The notes under the pieces were generated by a model. The model was given only the letters and a program-made list of their open reading frames with translations. It was not told the origin of the DNA and did no database searches. A stretch of DNA of 64,000 bases from Prochlorococcus marinus str. MIT 0912 (lineage in GTDB: Bacteria; Cyanobacteriota; Cyanobacteriia; PCC-6307; Cyanobiaceae): NCBI RefSeq assembly GCF_027359595.1, contig NZ_CP114783.1:1674001-1738000 (forward strand). The letters are read 5' to 3'. Below are positions 18,472-26,479 of this stretch, in pieces. The position numbers and the translations under genes are program-made. Position 1 is the first letter of the stretch; each line of letters begins with the position of its first letter.

Positions 18472-19776
18472 GTGCAATCTAATCCATTTAATAATCTACC
18501 GAAAATAAATAAAATAGATGCTATCAATATTCTTAGAAGACCAATTTCTGAGGTTAAGCTTTTAGCAGATTATTATAAAGCTGTATTCCACTTGGCAAAT
18601 TTTCCTTGTGAAGAATCAGAAATGGTCCTACTTGACTTTATTAAATATGACTGTGAAAAACTTGAATATAAGATAGCCAAAAGGAAAGCAATAGAGGTAC
18701 TTGCTAATTACGGTTGTAAAAAAGCCATCCAAACTATTGCAGAGTTTCTAGAAAATGATGATGATTATCTTGTTGAGACAGTTATTTGGTCATTAGGTAA
18801 ACTTAAATGTGATGATATTAATATCATTAACAAGATTTGTTCAAAATTATATAATCAATTTAATAATAAAAGAGTAGTTATACAAACATTAACTAATTTA
18901 GGAGTTAGGAAAGAAATAGATATGATTAGATCATTATCAAGAGATAAGAAATCCTCTAATAGAGTTAAAGGAGCATCCTTTGCGGCATTAATAAAACTTG
19001 CTGGTGAAGAGGATAAGCTGGGTGAACTGAAAAAGTTTTTGAGACTATCAAATCAAAACGATAGACATTGTGCAGTTCAGGATATTATAAATGCTGGTCA
19101 TTTATCTGTTTTACCGGTTTTAATTAAGGCTCCAATTTCTCCATCATTTAAATTACAGGCAATAGACTCTCTTTGGAGCAATGAACTACTATTTTGCGAA
19201 AATATCAAACTATTTAATTGTATAGATTCAGTTGTTGTTGATGATCCAAATAAAATAGATACCTTAGAAGTTAATAACTTTAATAATGAATTAAGTTTTT
19301 TTGTTGAACAACTTTTTCATACTGACTTTAATAGATGTTATCATTCAATCAAAGAATTATTAAAATTCCCTTTAGAAAATGTTTTATATTATCTAAATAA
19401 TAATTGGGATAGAGCTAGATCAGATTATGGCGCTATTTACTTCTTTATTAGTGTATATAAATTACTATTGGATCAGCAATTATATGATGAATTACTTTTA
19501 GATAAAGTAGATTTTGTATTATCCGATACTTGGCCTAATTATATGAAATTTAAATCTTCAGCAATACAAATATTAGGTTGTTTGAATGAAAATAAATTTT
19601 ATAATAATATAAATCAGTTTTCAGACGAGAGTAAAACACCTTACTGGAAAAATAGATATACAGCCTTATTTGTATTACAGAATAAGCAAAATCAGATGAA
19701 AAAAGATTTAGCTAAATTGTTTCTTAATGATAGCCATAGATTCGTTAGATTAAAGGCAAAAGAAATTAGTTCTTAG
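18472..19776 (+). CDS. cpeY: HEAT-repeat phycobilin lyase, CpeY-like
   Basis: CpeY is the catalytic partner of CpeZ and attaches phycoerythrobilin to the alpha-82 cysteine in characterised systems. The 434-aa length and the N-terminal pattern (INILRRPISEV, LADYYKAVFHLANFPCEES) match CpeY, followed by E-Z repeats such as VETVIWSLGKLKCDD. The start is GTG. About 150 bp separate it from the divergent HEAT protein, so it has its own promoter. The target cysteine in this genome would be alpha-Cys73 by homology. Confidence 0.75.
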   Translation: MQSNPFNNLPKINKIDAINILRRPISEVKLLADYYKAVFHLANFPCEESEMVLLDFIKYDCEKLEYKIAKRKAIEVLANYGCKKAIQTIAEFLENDDDYLVETVIWSLGKLKCDDINIINKICSKLYNQFNNKRVVIQTLTNLGVRKEIDMIRSLSRDKKSSNRVKGASFAALIKLAGEEDKLGELKKFLRLSNQNDRHCAVQDIINAGHLSVLPVLIKAPISPSFKLQAIDSLWSNELLFCENIKLFNCIDSVVVDDPNKIDTLEVNNFNNELSFFVEQLFHTDFNRCYHSIKELLKFPLENVLYYLNNNWDRARSDYGAIYFFISVYKLLLDQQLYDELLLDKVDFVLSDTWPNYMKFKSSAIQILGCLNENKFYNNINQFSDESKTPYWKNRYTALFVLQNKQNQMKKDLAKLFLNDSHRFVRLKAKEISS

Positions 19777-19810
19777 TCAATTTTTTTTTTGTAAACGAGA
19801 AATCGAAGTT

Positions 19811-20410
19811 CTATAACCAATTTGCATCAATAAAAGAATCAAAATCATTTATTTTTTTAAATATTAATGGCCCAAAGTCTGATCCCCAAATTTTTTTATC
19901 AGTCTCTATTTGATATCCAGAATCTTCAGAAATAAGATTATTTTTATTAACTTTAACTTCACTTTTTAAATAAGTTTTATCTTTCCCATATTGTATATAG
20001 CATTTACAACCTGATTCTATACTCCCTGAGAAATTTCCTGGTTTTGTTTCTCTAAAATACATAGAACAACCAGACTTTTCATATAACTTGTATTTAGATA
20101 TTTGATCTAGAAGAGATATATCTAAAGCACCACCAGTAAATTTTTCTTTGTCTTCGATTTTATGATTACTTAAAATAAAGATTTCTTTATCTTGTGATAA
20201 TTTATTAATTGACTGTCTATATGGATTCCATATATCATGCTGATATCTCTGTTCCGAGTAGAACGCAAAACATTTATAAGTTTTAAAAAATAACGGCCGA
20301 ATATGTATTTGAATATGTGCAAAGTTTTTTGGATTATTTAAAGCTTGCTCCTTATTGCTAAATACGCCTGAAATTATCTTTGAAAATTCTATTAAGGCTT
20401 TGTTTCTCAT
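19811..20410 (-). CDS. cpeT: CpeT-type phycobilin lyase
   Basis: CpcT/CpeT enzymes attach bilins to the beta Cys153/165 position, here probably CpeB Cys163. The 199-aa protein shows the family core: FAHIQIHIRPLFF, FYSEQRYQHDIWNPYRQ and GSIESGCKCYIQYG. It is 13 bp downstream of cpeS on the same strand, forming a linker-cpeS-cpeT unit that converges on cpeY, 34 bp away. Confidence 0.85.
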   Translation of the reverse strand: MRNKALIEFSKIISGVFSNKEQALNNPKNFAHIQIHIRPLFFKTYKCFAFYSEQRYQHDIWNPYRQSINKLSQDKEIFILSNHKIEDKEKFTGGALDISLLDQISKYKLYEKSGCSMYFRETKPGNFSGSIESGCKCYIQYGKDKTYLKSEVKVNKNNLISEDSGYQIETDKKIWGSDFGPLIFKKINDFDSFIDANWL

Positions 20411-20423
20411 CTTAAAATATGAT

Positions 20424-20957
20424 TTATTTTTTTATATAACGAATTTCGGATGCATAAGAGGTTTGCAGTATAGCTAATGAACCTATTGCTCTGGTAACAG
20501 AAGATCTACTTCTTACATTGTTGGAGACAAACCATATTCTTTCTTCTGTACAAATATCACTATAGTCTGAATAAATGATTAGAGTTCCGTCAGCAAGAAT
20601 TTTATATAATGATACTACTTTTATTGCTTGAGTGTATCCAACGCTCCTAATTATCTTTCCTTCTGTTTTAGAAACCTCTATCGGAACGAGTATACTTTCG
20701 CCAGAAGAGTTTTCTTTTTGATTCTCCTCATCCCATTCACTTTTTGATTCCCAATTAATTAGGAATGTTTTATTTATTACATTAGTATTTATTAAATTAT
20801 CTTTTAAAAATTTAGTTACTCTAGAATCGTTTCTTTTAGAAGGAAATATTTTTATTTTACTTCTTATTTCTTCAAACTCTTGAAATGCTAGTGAATGTCC
20901 ACTTCTCATTGAGTTCCACTCCCCAACGCTTTTTAAGAAAAATTCTTCAATATTCAT
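20424..20957 (-). CDS. cpeS: CpeS-type phycobilin lyase
   Basis: CpcS/CpeS lyases are lipocalin-fold enzymes that attach bilins at Cys82 positions. The 177-aa protein starts MNIEEFFLKSVGEWNSMRSGHSL, the family's hallmark N-terminus, and continues with EERIWFVSNNVRSRSSV near the C-terminus. The expected target is CpeB Cys82. It lies between the linker gene and cpeT, all on the minus strand with short gaps. Confidence 0.88.
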   Translation of the reverse strand: MNIEEFFLKSVGEWNSMRSGHSLAFQEFEEIRSKIKIFPSKRNDSRVTKFLKDNLINTNVINKTFLINWESKSEWDEENQKENSSGESILVPIEVSKTEGKIIRSVGYTQAIKVVSLYKILADGTLIIYSDYSDICTEERIWFVSNNVRSRSSVTRAIGSLAILQTSYASEIRYIKK

Positions 20958-21005
20958 CTACTTTATTTTAATTTGGATTAATTTATGTATAGATAATTAA
21001 ATGAT

Positions 21006-21806
21006 CTAACAAATGTCACTTGTAGCAAAAGCTTTTGTTATTGATGAAGTTTCTAGAAAACTTTTTGTTTTAAAACCAATTGGAGAATTCCATGACCTCA
21101 TGTATGGAACTATATCTTCACCGAAAATATTATTATATTCATCAGAGTCTATCAGAAAATCAATATGAGCTTCAAAACCTAGGTCATTTATAATATTCGA
21201 ACTTTGAGTTACTTCAAGTTCATTTTTGATCGGCCTACCAAGAATATGCTTGTATCTTAACTTGATAGATTTATATTGGCTAATACTATCAAAGTAGAAA
21301 TTTTTATAAATAGTTGACTTGCAAATTTTTCTTGTAAATTCTCTTACTGTGATATCTCCATTTCTTAGTTTCCTTTCAATATCAATTGGACGCTCAGATT
21401 GCATTAAAGATAAGTTTCCAAAGATATTTTTATATAATGCATTAATTGCTACAAGTAATGCATCATCATCATTAGGAACAAATTCGTTTATTTGAAGCAT
21501 ATTTACTTCAGAACTTTCTCTGTTTTGTCTTTTGTAGTTATAACTTTCAATCTTATCTCTTCTATAACTACTCATAACTTTGTTATGAAGTAAGTTTTCG
21601 AATTGTTTAGGTTTGCTTTTAGATGTGACTGTGAACTTATCTTTTTCTCCTGGCATCGATGCTCCTCTTATATGTAATCCATATGTGGTTATTTTACTTC
21701 CAGATACTCTGCTTTTATTATACTTAACGGGATTTTTATTAATAGCTTCAGCTCCCAACCTGAGAGCTTTAAATGGAATACTTTTCATATCAATATTTTG
21801 TAGCAT
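21006..21806 (-). CDS. Phycobilisome-type linker polypeptide, phycoerythrin-associated
   Basis: Rod linkers organise phycobiliprotein hexamers. The 266-aa protein has a basic, poorly conserved N-terminus (about 1-95), then one PBS-linker domain (about 100-225) with DDDALLVAINALYKNIFGN, LRNGDITVREFTRKICKS and RYKHILGRPIKNELEV, ending with the EAHIDFLIDSDEYNNIFGEDIVPYMR segment. Because Prochlorococcus lacks full phycobilisomes, its role is likely to anchor or stabilise phycoerythrin (the PpeC type). It is the first gene of the minus-strand linker-cpeS-cpeT unit. Confidence 0.82.
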   Translation of the reverse strand: MLQNIDMKSIPFKALRLGAEAINKNPVKYNKSRVSGSKITTYGLHIRGASMPGEKDKFTVTSKSKPKQFENLLHNKVMSSYRRDKIESYNYKRQNRESSEVNMLQINEFVPNDDDALLVAINALYKNIFGNLSLMQSERPIDIERKLRNGDITVREFTRKICKSTIYKNFYFDSISQYKSIKLRYKHILGRPIKNELEVTQSSNIINDLGFEAHIDFLIDSDEYNNIFGEDIVPYMRSWNSPIGFKTKSFLETSSITKAFATSDIC

Positions 21807-21893
21807 TTAAGTTTAACAATATAAAGAGAATAAATATAAATTTTTTCTTTTTAGTTATCGATATTATTTAATTTCTTAATACTTGTCTCGAAT

Positions 21894-22553
21894 TCATTGG
21901 CTTTTCTCTTGAGTTTCTGAGACTCTATTTTTATTAAATCCAGCGATTGTTGCTAGTGCAAACATGCCCAGTAAAGCTCCCCCAAGCATTAGTCCTGCGC
22001 CCTGACTTACTCCTGCTCCAACAGCAACAATAATTGAATCGCTTATTAATAAACTGATTATTAGAGCTGGCGTGAAAATCCTCCAACTTGTTCCCCCTAT
22101 CCCAAGTGCATAGCTTAAAAAATCAAAAAGTCCAGTCATTAATAAACCTGTCATTAGAAAGAAATTTCCTTCTAGTTGATTTTGATTAAAACCCTCAATT
22201 CTTTTCATGGCTTTTACGCCAACTAATTTCCGAACAGGAGCACGTCCGAAATTTCTAGCTATAAAAAATGCTAACTGGCAAAAAATTAGGTCAGAAATAA
22301 AAATAGTTAGATAACCTGTTTTGAAGCCAAGTAATGATCCAGCTAAAAGTGAATAAACTGAGCTAGGCAATGCTGGAAGGATTACGCTTATTCCACGAAG
22401 TATAAGAATTCCAAGAGGTGCCCAAATGCCCATTTCTTTAACGGCACTTCTTAATGGTTCAATTCCATAAGTCTGAATTAAGAAGACAAGTAAAATAAAA
22501 CCACCTGTGAATAATGCAATAGTGAGGCACTTTTTTAATTTTTCTTTTTTCAA
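21894..22553 (-). CDS. VTT-domain (TVP38/TMEM64, DedA-like) membrane protein
   Basis: A polytopic membrane protein of 219 aa with five to six hydrophobic segments. The VTT core contains LLAGSLLGFKTGYLTIFISDLIFCQLAFFIARNFGRAPVRK and the later FLMTGLLMTGLFDFLSYALG. Family members act in lipid scrambling or membrane homeostasis; the substrate here is unknown. A second member lies at 54766-55515. It is on the same strand as the phycoerythrin linker gene but upstream of it by about 88 bp. Confidence 0.8.
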   Translation of the reverse strand: MKKEKLKKCLTIALFTGGFILLVFLIQTYGIEPLRSAVKEMGIWAPLGILILRGISVILPALPSSVYSLLAGSLLGFKTGYLTIFISDLIFCQLAFFIARNFGRAPVRKLVGVKAMKRIEGFNQNQLEGNFFLMTGLLMTGLFDFLSYALGIGGTSWRIFTPALIISLLISDSIIVAVGAGVSQGAGLMLGGALLGMFALATIAGFNKNRVSETQEKSQ

Positions 22554-22722
22554 ATTGGACTCCTGGTTATAGAGGATAAGCTGTTAAAAGATTTCTAATT
22601 TAATTATCCTATTTAAAATTTGTTTGATTTAGTTAATCTATAAAGATTTACGTGACAGACAAATAATCAATTTCATGATTTTTGGCACGATACTAAAATA
22701 AAATTCTAAAGCGTGAAATTTG

Positions 22723-23673
22723 ATGCCCACATTTCCTGTAAAAAACTTGGTTACTGGGGGAGCTGGGTTTCTGGGTTCTCATTTGATTGATCGCTTAATG
22801 AAATCTGGAGAAAAAGTTATATGTTTGGATAATTTTTTTACTGGAAGTAAAGAAAATATTGAACATTGGATTGGACATCCATTTTTTGAGCTTATACAAC
22901 ATGACGTTACCGAGCCAATCAAGCTTGATGTTGACAGGATTTGGCATTTGGCTTGTCCAGCTTCTCCAATTCATTATCAATTTAACCCTATTAAAACAGC
23001 TAAGACGAGTTTTCTTGGAACTTACAATATGCTCGGATTAGCGAAGAGAGTTGGAGCTCGAATATTATTCGCAAGTACTAGTGAAGTTTATGGCAATCCC
23101 GAAATACATCCTCAATCTGAAAAATATAACGGAAATGTAAACCCTATCGGAATTCGTAGTTGCTATAATGAAGGTAAACGTGTTGCAGAATCATTATGTT
23201 ATGACTATATGAGAGTGCATGGTATAGAGATAAGAATTGCCAGAATATTTAATACTTATGGTCCTAGAATGTTATTAAACGATGGGAGACTTATTAGCAA
23301 CTTATTAGTTCAATCAATACATGGAAAGGATTTAACTATTTATGGGAATGGTAATCAAACCAGAAGCTTTTGTTTTGTTGATGATTTGATAGATGGTTTA
23401 ACTTTATTTATGGATTCTTCAAATAAAGGACCTATGAATTTAGGTAATCCTGAAGAATTATCTATTCTTCAAATAACTAACTTAATTAGAAATACATCAA
23501 TTAAAAAAGTAAATCTAAAATTTTCGAAAGAACTTGAGGATGATCCTATGAGAAGAAAACCTTCAATTTATCATGCGAAAAAACAATTAAATTGGGAGCC
23601 AAAAATAATGTTTAGAGAGGGATTGGCAATTACAAGAGAATATTTTGAAAAGAAATTAACCTTTTTAAACTAA
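22723..23673 (+). CDS. UDP-glucuronate decarboxylase (UDP-xylose synthase)
   Basis: This SDR enzyme converts UDP-glucuronate to UDP-xylose for polysaccharide synthesis. The 316-aa protein begins with the NAD-binding motif TGGAGFLGSHLIDRL, shows ASTSEVYGNPEIHPQ and the catalytic SCYNEGKR (Tyr-x-x-x-Lys), and later RIFNTYGPRM, all typical of UXS. The ATG at 22723 is used instead of the adjacent TTG. It precedes a UDP-glucuronate epimerase-like gene on the same strand, 94 bp apart, so both act on the same sugar nucleotide. Confidence 0.88.
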   Translation: MPTFPVKNLVTGGAGFLGSHLIDRLMKSGEKVICLDNFFTGSKENIEHWIGHPFFELIQHDVTEPIKLDVDRIWHLACPASPIHYQFNPIKTAKTSFLGTYNMLGLAKRVGARILFASTSEVYGNPEIHPQSEKYNGNVNPIGIRSCYNEGKRVAESLCYDYMRVHGIEIRIARIFNTYGPRMLLNDGRLISNLLVQSIHGKDLTIYGNGNQTRSFCFVDDLIDGLTLFMDSSNKGPMNLGNPEELSILQITNLIRNTSIKKVNLKFSKELEDDPMRRKPSIYHAKKQLNWEPKIMFREGLAITREYFEKKLTFLN

Positions 23674-23767
23674 AAAAGTAATTAACTATTTTAAATTTAA
23701 AAAGTAAATCAGTTTGATGCTATGATGCTAGTGAAATTGTTTATTTTTTGTAAATTACAATAAACTT

Positions 23768-24814
23768 ATGAAATCAAAGGTAAGTAATGAGACAATTCTT
23801 GTAACAGGTGCTGCAGGTTTTATTGGCGCGGCTTTGGTGAAAGCTCTTCTTACTTTGGATTGTAAAGTTATAGGTATTGATAACTTAAATGACTATTATT
23901 CTACTTCCTTAAAGAGATCTAGATTAACTGAAATTGAGAAAATTTCTAGGAAAAATGGAGAATGGTTTTTTTATCAGATTCCTATAGAAGATAATAAAGT
24001 ATTGCAAGACATAATTAATAGATACAACCCAAAAGTTTTTGTTCACCTAGCGGCGCAAGCTGGTGTTCGTTATTCAATAACTAACCCTGCGGCATATATA
24101 CAAAGCAATTTGGTGGGTTTTGGAAATGTACTTGAAGGATGTAGGCAGCATAAGATTCCTCATTTGATTTATGCATCTAGCAGCTCTGTTTATGGTGGCA
24201 ATAAAAATCTTCCTTTCTATGAAGAACAAGCAGTAAATCATCCAGTGAGTTTGTATGCGGCTACTAAGAAATCTAATGAATTAATGGCCCATACCTATAG
24301 TCACTTATATGACTTGCCAACAACTGGGCTTCGATTTTTTACCGTTTATGGCCCATGGGGAAGACCCGATATGGCTCCAATGATTTTTGCGAGATCAATT
24401 TTAAATAATGAGCCAATAAAAGTATTTAATCACGGAAAAATGCAGAGGGATTTCACTTACATCGATGATGTAGTAGAGGGGGTAATTCGTTGTTGCTTCA
24501 AGAAAGCAAGTATTGATGATCACTTTAATCCACTTATTCCTAACCCTTCAACTTCATCTGCACCTTATAGGATTTTTAATATAGGTAATTCGCATCCAAT
24601 TCAACTCACATATTTTATAGAGTTATTAGAGAAGAATTTAGGAAAGAAAGCTATAAAGAATTTGCAACCTATGCAGCCAGGAGATGTGGTTTCTACAGCT
24701 GCAAGGATGGATTTGCTTAATTCATGGGTAGAATATAAACCCACAACATCCATAGAGAATGGTATTAAAATGTTTGCTGAATGGTACTTAGATTATTTTA
24801 AAAATACCTATTGA
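23768..24814 (+). CDS. UDP-glucuronate 4-epimerase-like SDR enzyme
   Basis: The 348-aa protein has VTGAAGFIGAALVKAL at the N-terminus, GIDNLNDYYSTSLKRSRL, HLAAQAGVRYSITNP, the catalytic SLYAATKKSNELMAH and RFFTVYGPWGRPDMAP. These are the hallmarks of UDP-glucuronate 4-epimerases (CapI/GAE type), which supply UDP-galacturonate for envelope polysaccharide. It is complete. Together with the preceding UXS it suggests a small sugar-nucleotide module next to the phycoerythrin cluster. Confidence 0.87.
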   Translation: MKSKVSNETILVTGAAGFIGAALVKALLTLDCKVIGIDNLNDYYSTSLKRSRLTEIEKISRKNGEWFFYQIPIEDNKVLQDIINRYNPKVFVHLAAQAGVRYSITNPAAYIQSNLVGFGNVLEGCRQHKIPHLIYASSSSVYGGNKNLPFYEEQAVNHPVSLYAATKKSNELMAHTYSHLYDLPTTGLRFFTVYGPWGRPDMAPMIFARSILNNEPIKVFNHGKMQRDFTYIDDVVEGVIRCCFKKASIDDHFNPLIPNPSTSSAPYRIFNIGNSHPIQLTYFIELLEKNLGKKAIKNLQPMQPGDVVSTAARMDLLNSWVEYKPTTSIENGIKMFAEWYLDYFKNTY

Positions 24815-24847
24815 AGAATGCATATGGTTTTTCTTATTATTTGAAAC

Positions 24848-25078
24848 TTAGGCTAGACCTAATAATTTAATTCTGAAGAGAGCAATATTTTTTGATTGGA
24901 TTGGATTTGAAATTAGAAAAGGGTGATTTTTAATCTTCTTAAAAGCTTTTTCTATCTTTTCATCGATTTTTATATCTTTATTATTTCCTAAATCACAATC
25001 ATTCCATGCTGCATCGAATGCCATTGCAAAACTATCAGCATTATTATATAAATTTTCATTAGATGCCTCTAAATTCAT
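24848..25078 (-). CDS. Small hypothetical protein, 76 aa
   Basis: I do not recognise this product. It is acidic at the N-terminus (NLYNNADSFAMAFDAAWNDCDLG) and basic and helical in the second half, with no membrane segment. The ATG has no clear ribosome-binding site. It converges with the epimerase gene, 33 bp away. Its composition looks like real coding sequence rather than a shadow, since no opposing gene overlaps it. Confidence 0.5.
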   Translation of the reverse strand: MNLEASNENLYNNADSFAMAFDAAWNDCDLGNNKDIKIDEKIEKAFKKIKNHPFLISNPIQSKNIALFRIKLLGLA

Positions 25079-25477
25079 GAAAATAAAATCAAATGTTTAA
25101 TTCATTTTAACTCTTTAATGATATATTTAAAATTATGAAGTCTGTGTAATATAGTTAATCGTTATTTATCTTGGTCTCTAAACCCTACCGTAGTATATTT
25201 CTGGCTTATATGCTAACTAATGAATTTGGAGATAAATGATATGAAAACCAACAAAAATTTTGATTATTGTTTAAAATATATTTGATTATCAGCTTTTGAT
25301 TTTGCCGGATATTAACGATCTTCTAGTCTTAATTATTATTGTTTTCATTTTAATTGTTAACTTCTTTCGAAGAAATCAAAATTAAAATTATCTAATCTTA
25401 CTAATGGCCCAGAAAGTTAATTACCCAGTATTTAAAATGATAAATTTTAAGAATTTAACTTCTAGTGTTTTTGGCAA
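25079..25477. other. Non-coding or poorly coding AT-rich stretch
   Basis: About 400 bp without a convincing gene. It holds a 27-codon plus-strand frame starting TTG at 25302 and ending at 25385, which would encode a hydrophobic peptide ending FFRRNQN, and a 14-codon ATG frame at about 25243. Neither has enough support to be called. No clear terminator or RNA was found. Confidence 0.4.
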
Positions 25478-25645
25478 CTAGGAATCTCTAAGAGTTGTTC
25501 CAAGCCTCAAAGCTAAAACCCCTGCAAAAATAACCATTAAAAATGATATGCCAGCAAGATCAGGTGAATTTATACCTAGCCCTGATGAGAAATCTACCTT
25601 GGATAGATCAAACGTACTTTGAACGCCAAATAAAAGGTTCATCAT
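25478..25645 (-). CDS. Small single-helix membrane protein, 55 aa
   Basis: A complete 55-aa frame starting with two ATGs. It has a polar first half (GVQSTFDLSKVDFSSGLG) and one membrane helix (about residues 31-48) ending ALRLGTTLRDS. This layout is typical of small thylakoid subunits, but it does not match PsbM, PsbX, PsbT, PetG, PetN or PetM as I remember them, so no name is given. The frame fills the space between the empty stretch and tRNA-Phe and has clear amino-acid bias. It is shorter than common gene-calling cut-offs and could be missed. Confidence 0.6.
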   Translation of the reverse strand: MMNLLFGVQSTFDLSKVDFSSGLGINSPDLAGISFLMVIFAGVLALRLGTTLRDS

Positions 25646-25845
25646 CTCTTAACAACTAATTTCATTTATGCTAACCCAAGATTGAAATGATCTTTTACTT
25701 TTTGAGCTTCTAGTATCAACTCTTATACAGTTTTGTAATAATAAGATGGGCTACTTATCAACTTACGGCTTAAATGCCTCTCGGTTTCAAATATAGGTTG
25801 GGTAGATACAAAGATAAAAATATTACGAATAATGTTCTAGACATT

Positions 25846-25872
25846 AAAAAACACCTTGTTGGAGGTGCTTTT
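25846..25872 (-). terminator. Hairpin terminator after tRNA-Phe
   Basis: Read on the minus strand, AGCACCT...AGGTGTTTTTT forms a short stem with a small loop and a T-run, about 27 bp past the 3' end of tRNA-Phe. Confidence 0.65.
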
Positions 25873-25899
25873 AATATTCAAATGCTCCTATTTGAATGG

Positions 25900-25972
25900 T
25901 GCCAGGACCCAGATTTGAACTGGGGACACGGCGATTTTCAGTCGCCTGCTCTACCAACTGAGCTATCCCGGC
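25900..25972 (-). tRNA. tRNA-Phe (GAA)
   Basis: On the minus strand this folds as a complete 73-nt cloverleaf: GCCGGGA/TCCTGGC acceptor with discriminator A, D-arm TAGCTCAGTTGGTAGAGC, anticodon loop with GAA, and TTCAAATC in the T-arm. CCA is not encoded. Confidence 0.97.
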
Positions 25973-26070
25973 TTTAACATGTAATAATCTACCAATTCGT
26001 AAGTACCTTATTGAAAAATAAATTGAAATCACCTTAATTTTCTTATGTCTAATTGCAAAAGTAATTTGAA

Positions 26071-26100
26071 AATCATGAGAAAGCTAGCTTTCTCATGATT
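26071..26100. terminator. Perfect 30-bp palindrome, likely terminator of the DUF2470 gene
   Basis: The two 15-bp halves are exact reverse complements (AATCATGAGAAAGCT and its complement), followed by a T-run on the plus strand and a short T-rich stretch on the minus. It lies 16 bp past the stop of the minus-strand DUF2470 gene. No plus-strand gene ends here. Confidence 0.7.
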
Positions 26101-26116
26101 TTTTATAAAGCAAATT

Positions 26117-26386
26117 TCATAACTCAGGAATAGCTTTAATCATCTTCACCAATGTTTTATGAGCATCCGAACAGTCTTGAAGAATATGATCAAATTTTAT
26201 TTCTACTGTCTGGTCATCAATTTTAAGCTGAAAAGATTTGGGAGATAGGCTTATCATTTTCGCTGATTTAAAAGTTTTAATTTTTCCATAATATTTTGCA
26301 TATGCATTAACTGCATCTTCATGATCTTTGTTCATATGATTACATATCCTTGTACTTGATTCTTGGTTAATTGACTCGGAATTCAT
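26117..26386 (-). CDS. DUF2470-domain protein
   Basis: An 89-aa protein consisting almost entirely of a DUF2470 domain: ICNHMNKDHEDAVNAYAKYYG followed by KMISLSPKSFQLKI. In larger proteins this domain is attached to FMN-binding split-barrel folds linked to haem handling. The free-standing form is of unknown function. The His and Asp residues of the N-terminal motif are intact. It stands alone, about 90 bp from the sugar kinase gene on the same strand. Confidence 0.75.
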   Translation of the reverse strand: MNSESINQESSTRICNHMNKDHEDAVNAYAKYYGKIKTFKSAKMISLSPKSFQLKIDDQTVEIKFDHILQDCSDAHKTLVKMIKAIPEL

Positions 26387-26479
26387 TTTTTTATCTAGTA
26401 AACTTAGAAATTAATTAACAAGTTAAATCGATTTTAAGAAACTGAGATTAAGAATTTTAGAAAGATTTGAATTCTTTAT

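Noticed and set aside
24815-25477. Possible tRNA or RNA in the AT-rich gap
   Set aside because: No cloverleaf, T-arm consensus or stable hairpin with a T-run was found.
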